64,000 bases of DNA, taken from positions 71,875,216-71,939,215 of the forward strand of contig NC_088171.1 in the NCBI RefSeq assembly GCF_028769735.1, given 5' to 3'. Within the stretch, counting starts at the first letter, position 1, and the number at the start of each line of letters is the position of its first letter. The position numbers were made by a program, and so were the translations under genes. The stretch comes from Zonotrichia leucophrys gambelii. Taxonomy: Eukaryota > Chordata > Aves > Passeriformes > Passerellidae. Of this stretch, positions 55,600 through 64,000 are shown one piece after another. The notes beneath the pieces were generated by a model, which made no database searches, was not told the DNA's origin, and worked only from the letters and a program-made list of their open reading frames with translations.

Positions 55600-57717
55600 T
55601 ATTTCCTGCTGAAATCCAGTATAAAGTTTACTATTATCTTTATTTTCAAACTTTCAACAGGGATTCAGGATTCCCCTGAGACAGGGAAAAGAATATGTAA
55701 GATTTCTGGAATAAACCTATACTTTCAGAGATTTTTCATAACTTTTCTTTCAACATCAACCAAAGGACAAAGATAGCAACATATTGTCCACACTGAATTT
55801 TCTTGTCCCCTATGACAAAAGCTGTATCATGCTATTTATTTGGATGGAACAGAGAGCCTGTGGGCAGCTAGTTACACCATTGTAGAAAATCCTAGTGAAA
55901 CCATATGATGGCCACTTTGTAATGGTATATGTAGAAATAATTCTTCATAAGAATTCAGGTTTTTCTTTCTGCCTAGAGGTTAAAGGCAAATAAACAGGAC
56001 TAAAAATTTCTCCTTGCTCAGAGGCACACCTCCATTAACTGAAGAGAAATAAAACTTAATGAAGTAGTAAGAGGATCTTCCCAGCTTAAACCCATAAAAA
56101 TTAATAGCCTGTCAAACACATGAGAAAGCACCATGTTATGTTAAAAGTAATCATTCTCCCAACAGTGATTTTAGGCATTTAATTTTACGTCCCAGACAAT
56201 GTTTGCTGTTGCTCCTGTGGCTTAGAAGGACAGCACAGATATTGGCAAACCTAACCATCAAATAACCAACATCGTTAACTTCTCATAATAGTAACACAGT
56301 TGAGTGTCTTTGCCATAAAATATCAAGGTTAAAGCCTACAAACCCCTACAGATAATTAATGCACCCAGTGCAACATTATCCTGTGGATTGTCTACATGAT
56401 AAACTTAGTGAGCACTTAGCTAGGCTATAAAATAATGCTACATTCCCTACGTCAGCTCCAAGCACCTCCATGAGAGGTTGGTTGCTGTGTTTTGAAAGCT
56501 ATCCCATGCTGAGTATTCAAAGAACAATTTGCATAAGGAAACAGAAGTAACCAATATGTTATAAATTTATACCTTTCCTGCTGAATGCTGGTTTCTCTTG
56601 CAAATAAAACTCCCAGACACACTGAGCTCATATACTGTACTAAGGCAAATAGCAGTACAAATGATTAACTTTTACTCTTCTATATTCTGTTTGCCAGGCA
56701 TTACTCTGGCAAGCAAGGTTTGCGCCTGAAAGAATGCCAACTTCTACAGGAATTTTAATGAAAAGGGAAGATAAGAGAGTAGTGTGCTCTTTTGGTTCAT
56801 ACAAAGAGGCAAAAACAACGGATCCTGAGATCTGATAGACCACCTCTCAAATATTTTAATCCAGTGTACTTCCAAATACTTTCAACAGCTTAGGAAATGA
56901 AGTCTGTGTTTATTAGAAAAATCAGAAATCAAATACTGTATCATGCACAGATAATAATTGTGTGCTTCAATTTTAGGTCTTTTTAATGCATAAATAAAGA
57001 CAAGCCTGTTTTACACATTCATGCAAGATCCTGGAGCCCACTTCTGGATTTTGGTCAGCTTGCCCCAAAAAGGTGTAATCCATGGAAGAAATCTTTACTA
57101 TGCCCCTCAACACTGAACTGCTTTTATGTGCAACAGGCAATATTTCATAAAAATTGTTTCCTAATATGAGGAATGGAAGTCTATTTATAACATCTGTCTA
57201 GAAATTCTCAGGTGAGGTTAATGGACTAGAGCTGCTATGAACTTCTAGATTTGAAAAATTTGGACTCTTTAGTAAGGACAATACTAAATTTGGTTAAAAA
57301 TACAAGCCATAATTTTTCACACCATTTCACAACCCCAGCAATGCCCCCAGAAGAAAAGTGGCAGCTTCCATCCTACATACACATACTTGCACCAGAGCTA
57401 AGAATTTTGTTCAGGATGCATAATCAACCTTACTCTGTTAAAAGCCAAGTATCCTCACTCAAGAGGATAAGGTGAACGGCAAGTTTGAAGACATACAGTA
57501 ATTCAGGAGCTCAAAAGTTGCACATGTAGTGTGTTTCATTTTTGGAATTATGTTAGCTAATGCGTGAAAAACCAATTGGATGTGTTAGATTACTGCATGA
57601 GTACATGCAGAACTTATATCTATAATTTATAATAAAGAACATTCCTCTTTACTATCCCATCTCTTCCTAGTCTGTTTCAGGGTGAATTAGAAAAGAAAGA
57701 AAATAAAAGAAATTAAA
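55600..57717. other. Unique DNA, no gene recognised
   Basis: AT-rich with no recognisable element. Confidence 0.45.
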
Positions 57718-59058
57718 AACCATGTGGTGGTTTGACCAGGAAGAAGTGGGAATTCTGGGAAGCTGTGGTCAAACCAATGAAGGTTTTGAGTTTGAGACTG
57801 GCAGCTGGTGTAGCCAGTGGGGTTTGGACACACCTCCGAGAATACACAGGGGTTAAAAAGCAGAGGTCTGCCCCTGGCAGGCTCTCTTGGGACGTCGCAG
57901 CGAAGAGGTCAGATCACCCTCCCCTGTCCAGTCGCTGCTGCTGGGCGGGGGAGGGGCAGCCACGTGGTAGGCCCGGGGCCTGGACAGAGATGGGGGTGAG
58001 AAGGCCCTCAAGGATGGAAGGGTGGAGGAGCCCCAAGAGACATCGGGCAGCCATTCCCCCCCCCCCAGGAGGGAGAGAGAGGGAGAGTCGGCGAGACGGA
58101 ATGTGATAGCAGCCGGCCCAGGAGGAGAAAGGGGGGAGAAGGGTGCAGCCCGGCCGGCCGCAGCAGCAGCACGTGTGGGAGTATCATCGTTCCGGGACAG
58201 ACAGAGACTGAAAGTTTTAACCCCTTTCTTTCATGATTGGGGCCTTGCAAAAAATGCTAATCCTCCTCGAAGCTGAATAAGAAGGGAGATGAGAGATGAG
58301 ATGAGACAAGGACCTGGCCCGAAGAACGTGGAGATGATTGAATGGGGAGAGATGATTTGGAGTGGCCTTTTGGCTGGACTTTTCTTGTGGCCATGGACTC
58401 AGTTGTTCCTGTGACACAGACTGCACTTAGGGGGAAGCAGTGGCTCAGAACCAGGAGGGTTCATCGTGAGGACCCCCGGCCCCAGGGGGTTGGAAAAATA
58501 TGGGGGGGACAGATGTCCCAAAGCAGAGACTGTGCCTTTTTGGAGTGAGACAAGGCATCCTTGAAAGACAACCCTAAAAGCAGCTCTGGTCCATGCGTCA
58601 GTGGTGAGAGCACTGGGCATGGAAGGAAGATGTCACAAGCGGCAAAAGGACTTTTTTTCCGGGCGGTGCCGAAGTGACAGGGAAGCACACAAGGTTTCAG
58701 TGTGTTTCCAGGGGAAGCCTATGGAACAAGAAGGACTCCTTTCCTCTTCATGAACTGAAGTTTGAGTATACTAAAGTGTCGTGCCAGGCTGGGCAGTTGG
58801 TGTTTTGGGAGAATGTATCGGATTGGGAAAGTCAGGTAGTGGGGAGGAGGAAAGTGGCTTTTGTAAGGTTTTCAATTTTTTTTCCTTTTCCTTATAGTTT
58901 TTCCCTATTTTCCTGTAGTTTAGGTAATAAAGTGTTCTTTATGTTTAAGCTAAAGCCTGTTTTGCTTATTCCTGGTCACATCTCACGGCAGACACCAGGG
59001 TGAGGGCATTTTCATGGGGGGCACTGGCTCTGTGCCAGGCTCAAACCATGACAAACCA
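57718..59058 (+). mobile_element. Long LTR (1331 bp) with 5-bp target duplication
   Basis: The element at 57723-59053 starts TGTGGTGGTTTGACC and ends GGCTCAAACCATGACA. The ends form an imperfect inverted repeat. AACCA flanks it on both sides (57718-57722 and 59054-59058). A 5-bp duplication fits ERVL-like elements. GGGTTAAAAAGCAG near 57848 is a promoter candidate and AATAAA at 58926-58931 a poly(A) signal, so orientation is plus. GC content is far above the flanks, and no coding domain is present. It is best read as a solo LTR, though a non-autonomous unit without internal LTRs cannot be ruled out. Confidence 0.8.
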
Positions 59059-62000
59059 TCACTGACCAAATTACAATGGTACTTTATGTAAATAACTACT
59101 TGCATTTGTGTGTGAAATACCCTTATATATTTATCACACAAATAACCCAAGTATTGTCAATCAAAAAACTTCCATTACTTTTGATCAGAAGCTATCCAAA
59201 GACACCACAGGGTCTTAAATGCTTCTGCAAATGTAGATACCATCATTGCTGTAGTGGTAATGATGCTGAAGAACATTTTCTGAGCTTTCTTGGCTCTTCC
59301 CTCAAATCCATAGTTTCAGCAATGTGAAAAGTAATTGAACAGTAACAAAAGCCCCCATTTCAGATCAATATGAAATTAAATATTTATATATTGAATACTA
59401 CAATAATTTTAAGTAATTTTAAAAATAGTTATCTGTGATCCAACGCAGATTCAGTGTGTTTAATTTAATAATGTATCAAGGTGAAACATTTTGAATTTTT
59501 CTCTATTTGGAGAAAACTGGCTGAAAAAACAGGCCAGAATTTGACAAAAATTAGTAGTCAGTTCTCATTCTCTTCAAAAATAAATTTTGCAGTTATTTTA
59601 TAACTCTCAGAGAGGGAGAATACATCCTGCTTTGTCATTTACAATCAATATCAATGACAACTTCATGTGAGTAAATGCTGCCAGATTTCAGAGAGCATTG
59701 TCGGACTCAACTCCACATTAACATTAAAAATGAGAGTGAAAACAACAACATGTCACTTTTCAGTATTTCAGCTTCCAAATCAGATGGAATAATTTCCCCA
59801 GTGTCAAATATCAAGAGGAAAAAGAACCAAGGAGAATAATGTAATTTATTCTTCTGATTAACTTTGATATATACAGGAAATCTGGTTTCACATTCTACTT
59901 GTAAGACTGTTTATAGTAATATTTGTTCTTTATTATATACCATGCTATAGAGTTTGTATCCTCTGAAAATTTCACCAGCATGGTAAAATTCATGTCATCG
60001 CCATGATCAAAATTCATTTTTGTTGAGAAAAATAAAATCCAACACTAGAAGAAGAATGAGCTCCTAGGTTCATCTTCCTCAGCACCTTTTCATCTAAGAG
60101 CTACTGAAACCTGTATTCTGGAAATGTGCCAAGCTTCTGACTTGGCTTGCCATGCTTGAGAGTATAGATACAGAGACTCAACAGATTCAACCATTAAGGC
60201 AGCAGGGAGCAAAGGCACCATCTCCTAAAGGCAAAAACTCAATGAGATTTTGGAATAAATCCACAAGACTCCAGTATGTCTTACTCCACTTTTTCCCCAA
60301 GCACAGCAGCCACTCTTTGCTTTGGCTGAACACAGCAAGACCTGAATAAAGACCTATAAAAAGCAACTTATAAAACTGAACCCTAGTTTTATGAAGAATC
60401 TTCTAAACAGTGAGAGTTCATTTTATAAAATGGGATTCCTGCAAGGAAATAGAACCAAAGGCAGAGCTAGTTAAGCACAACCAAATATTCCTGATAGATC
60501 TGGTACGTCTTAACTTTTACTACACTTCACTGTAATTACATTATCTGCCCTGATTCCAAGAACTGCTGCTGCTTTCTTCAGTGAAATACTGTTAAAGAAC
60601 AATGAGATTGAGGGAGCTTTAAGCATGTTCACACATACATGAAATACAAATTATGTGGGTGTGTGTATATATATACATATGGTGTGGGTTTCTCATCATT
60701 CTTTTCATCGTAAAGAAATACATTGTGCATGACAGTGATGTTGAAATGGAGAAATTAAAGGGAGCCCCTCTTAAAGATCATTAGTGTTCTGCTGGGTTTT
60801 GTCTTCATCAGGAGCAGCAACAGATAATTCAGAAAAAAAAGTTCTGTCTTCCATAGAGTGCAAATATATATATAAAAACTGTTTACTCATAGATTATTAA
60901 CATAAACATGGTACTCAGCTGTTTACTAAAAAATTCAGAATTTCAAGCAAATTTGCAATGTTCCTTTTAGATTATTATGGCATTATTATAATTAAAATTA
61001 CCATATAACCATTTAAAATATAGTAGTAACTTGGTGTTTGTATCATGAATATTCAGTAACTATTTATGATACAACTTAATAAGTGGTCAGTTACAGTGCA
61101 GACAGTCCTAAAGCCATAGGTAAAAGCCCTGAGATGTATAACTACTTATAATTTATCAACTCAAACATTAAGGGATTTGCATAAAGGATTAAATATAGGG
61201 ATAGATTTATCTGAACTATTCTCCATTACATTTGTTTGAGTAGTAGTATCTTTGACTTTAAAGTGGAAAGCTAGAACCATGAAAAGCTTTGCTAACTTTT
61301 ATCATGTGCCTTCACAGTGACAAAACAAAGAGCAGGCAATTAGGGAGTATTGCCGTTGAAACGACATCCCCAAAAACCAGCTGAGGCAGCAGCATCAGGG
61401 CAACCCCATCCTACATCTACAGGGACATATTGTTCCTCTCCAAAAACCTGCAGGGAAGCAGCCACTCATCAGAGGGCTGTCATGGTCCATTTGAATAGCT
61501 TGGATTTACAGGACAGCATATTCTGATTTAAACTTTATTTCCTGAGCTCATTAAAAAATACAATAAGCAACCACGACAAACAGGAGCTCAATCCATTTTT
61601 ACCAGACTAACCTATCTCATTAATTCAGTCCTTTACCTTGCAGGTCACAAGGTTTCATAACTTATAACACTTAATTCAATTTGTGCACCTGTGAGGATAA
61701 AAAAATGTTACGTAGCCCGTGGTGAGTGTGCTCATCCTTCCTCCTACACCCCAGTGTGGGTGTACCCTGTGTCACAACTGGGGGCGTGAAGGCCTCAGCA
61801 GTTTTGATGCTGTTGGAGTCTCTTAAAATTTTTTGGGGGAAAGCTGATATTTTTGATATTCCAGCTTGGAAGTTTGACCTCTACCATTTCCAGAGGACAG
61901 CAGATTCTGACAAAACTGCCAGGCAGAGATGATGGACAGCAATTTGTGGATGATAATGGCTGCATAATGACCCTTTAGCTCTTTCTGGCCACCTAATGGC

Positions 62001-64000
62001 ACTGCTCCTGCATACATCATGCCTTAGCTTGAGCTACACCAGCCAAAATCTAAGTAGGAGTTGAATAGTAGTCACAAGTGTGCAGCCACACACCAAGTGG
62101 CATCAGAGTGTTCTGAGAAAAGGCTGGGAGCAGGGTGGGGGAAGGAGGACAAGGGAGCACAGCTTGGTTGTCCAGCTGACTGTGAGTCACCCTAGCAGGC
62201 AGATTCTCAGCTAGGGAAAACAATGCTCAGTTTTGCCAAAGCTGTTGAGACCCTAGTGTCAGCTTTTAAACACGCAGAGCATGTTACTTGCTTTCTTCCA
62301 CAAATCCAAGCACTCCCTAGCTTCTAGCAAAGGTCAGGGCCAAAGAGCTCTGTGCCAAGCCCACTCAACTTGGCACACAAGCCACCCAATCTCCTTGGCT
62401 TGGGATCAAACCTCAGAAAGCTTTCAGTGCACATCAGAGCTCTTTAAGGTCTGTTGCAGCACCCAGACGTGACAAGCACGCAGTGGCTCGGCCAGCGGGG
62501 CTGCAGGGCAGAGCAGTGTCACCCAGCTGCCCTCTGCATCCATCACTGGCACTTTGTGCCACACAACTGCGAGTGGGAGCAGCCTGGTCACACAGTCTCC
62601 CATCTTTGTCCCTGAAATAGAGAGAGCTGCACTCTCTCTCTGTCTCCATAACAAGAACTGAGTGATTCTCTTGCTAAAAATTACAAGAAAGGCTATTTTT
62701 TTTTAATTAAAAAGGACAAATAAAAATTACCCAGCAACTTAGTGATATCACAGAGTTCATGACCATCTCACTGTTTTGACTGTTCCTTATTATGTATAGG
62801 AAAAAAAAATCCCCCAAAAGAACATTCCTATGCTTAATTCTGATGTTCATATCCCGTACTGAGTTCTTTCAGCTGAAGATGAGTTTACTTTTGAAATGCC
62901 TACCTCTACACTGTAAAAAAAATCAAATTCAATATTAGCAGTCATTTTTTTAATTGAAATGAAATGTTTAATTTAAACAAGAGACTATTCGATATTCTTT
63001 GTAAGAATTCTCCTTCTTTGTACGGAAAATACATACTTGATTTGGCTGAATGATTGACTGTTTTCTCAATTGTTTTAAACTGTCAAAATTACAATGGCTA
63101 GTTTTAAAAAAAAAAAAAGAAAAGAAAAAATTAGATATCAACATGTGCTTTTGAGGCTAATTTGCTGATACAAGTCAGCAGGATATAATAGCTCCTTCTC
63201 TGCAGTAGCAAGCAGGAAAAGATGTTCAGTTCAGGAGTCTGCCTTCAGGTAACAGTGATTTCTAGGCAATGTGCTTATGCAGACCTCCACATGATTCAAG
63301 GTTCACCCAAGGTTCAAACATCTGGAGGATGCAGATGCTTAGAGCAAACATCACCAACCTTGTGACTCAGAAGCCCTGACCACCTCAGGCTCAAGTCTAG
63401 GGCCAAAGGTTACTAAATCACTAAGAGCACTTTCACACACACACACTGAAACATTTGGAATTTTCAGAAGTCCCAGGCTGTGTGCTCTGGCATGGGCACT
63501 ACAGCATTTTTCATATAGTTATACTTTTAGGCCCATTTGACCCTTTACCTTGACCTGTCAAGTTCTGAGTTTCACAGAACACCAAAGCATCAAGGAGGAA
63601 GAATTACTTGCCCACAAGTTATCACCAAAGTAAATTTCTTTTTAAAATGTTATGGGGGGTTTTTTTGGGTATTTTGTTTTAGTTTTGTTTGGTTTTTAAT
63701 TAAGGCTGACTTCTGTCATCTAATTGAAAAAAAAAACCAACCTCCACTACCTCCAAATCTGGAGGTGCTTCTCTCTGGAATTTTTTTGTCTGAGAAAATA
63801 TTTTTACCACATTTAGTATTTTTCAGTTGTAACAATTTGCATGTTGAAATTATAAATAATATTTTTAAATATATATGGAAAGTTATTGGCCTCCAAAATT
63901 TTTCCACTGCTGTTTTCTTCTAGATTACACTGAAAGTAAAAGTTACTACCTACCTTGTGGCAAACTCTTTTTGCCTTTCAAAACCTCATCCTCTTCTAGA
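59059..64000. other. AT-rich unique DNA, no gene recognised
   Basis: Simple repeats only: a GTGTGTATATATATA run at 60660-60680, a short CA run at 63434-63446 and A-rich stretches near 63106-63128. The largest open frame (128 codons, plus, 63537-63923) is low-complexity Phe/Lys-rich and unrecognised. Confidence 0.45.

Noticed and set aside
57732..58276. Open frames of 80-124 codons in the 57.7-58.3 kb block as a host gene
   Set aside because: They fall entirely inside a GC-rich LTR with target duplications and show no domain.

Overview
The window looks like nuclear DNA from a bird, most likely a passerine. The evidence is several CR1 LINE fragments (two end in the typical ATTCTRTGATTCTRTGA-type tail), an alpha/betaretrovirus-like (class II) provirus and several LTR families. 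AT-rich unique sequence without any recognisable host gene makes up most of the rest. The species assignment is inference. I found no tRNA, rRNA, CRISPR array, operon or convincing host exon. The flanks read as a gene desert or a large intron.

Layout. From 1 to 12.7 kb: unique AT-rich DNA with three minus-strand CR1 fragments (2.0-2.5, 3.0-3.3, 12.1-12.7 kb). From 16.46 to 17.39 kb: a 918-bp LTR-type element with a 6-bp target duplication. From 17.4 to 29.5 kb: mostly unremarkable DNA with a short CR1 tail at 23.1 kb. From 29.47 to 31.17 kb: a 313-bp solo LTR whose ends match the 918-bp element, then a compact two-LTR non-autonomous element (about 1.06 kb) with a tRNA-Trp-like primer site and a core of imperfect repeats. 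From 31.86 to 33.70 kb: a decayed plus-strand CR1 with recognisable reverse-transcriptase pieces. From 38.87 to 39.96 kb: a minus-strand CR1 split by a 524-bp solo LTR.

The main object is a provirus on the minus strand at 42,075-49,987, flanked by the 6-bp duplication TTAAAC. Its two 492-bp LTRs are identical by eye, so the insertion is very young. In transcription order it has the 5' LTR (right side), a tRNA-Asn-like primer binding site, a GC-rich leader with a candidate splice donor, and one 1747-codon frame. That frame holds Gag (myristoylation signal, PSAP motif, major homology region, one zinc knuckle), a dUTPase-like segment, protease, reverse transcriptase (YMDD), RNase H and the integrase catalytic core. 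No frameshift or stop separates gag, pro and pol. The frame breaks at a five-base homopolymer just before the integrase C-terminal domain, which continues in the next frame. Env is almost wholly deleted, leaving a signal-peptide leader and the transmembrane end in different frames. A polypurine tract and the 3' LTR follow. As it stands the copy is env-defective and has a broken integrase tail, but its replication-enzyme motifs are otherwise intact.

Downstream (50-64 kb) lie an ancient CR1/L3-like fragment (52.2-52.6 kb), a plus-strand CR1 3' end (55.1-55.6 kb) and a 1331-bp LTR with inverted-repeat ends and a 5-bp duplication (57.7-59.06 kb). The remainder is unannotatable AT-rich DNA.
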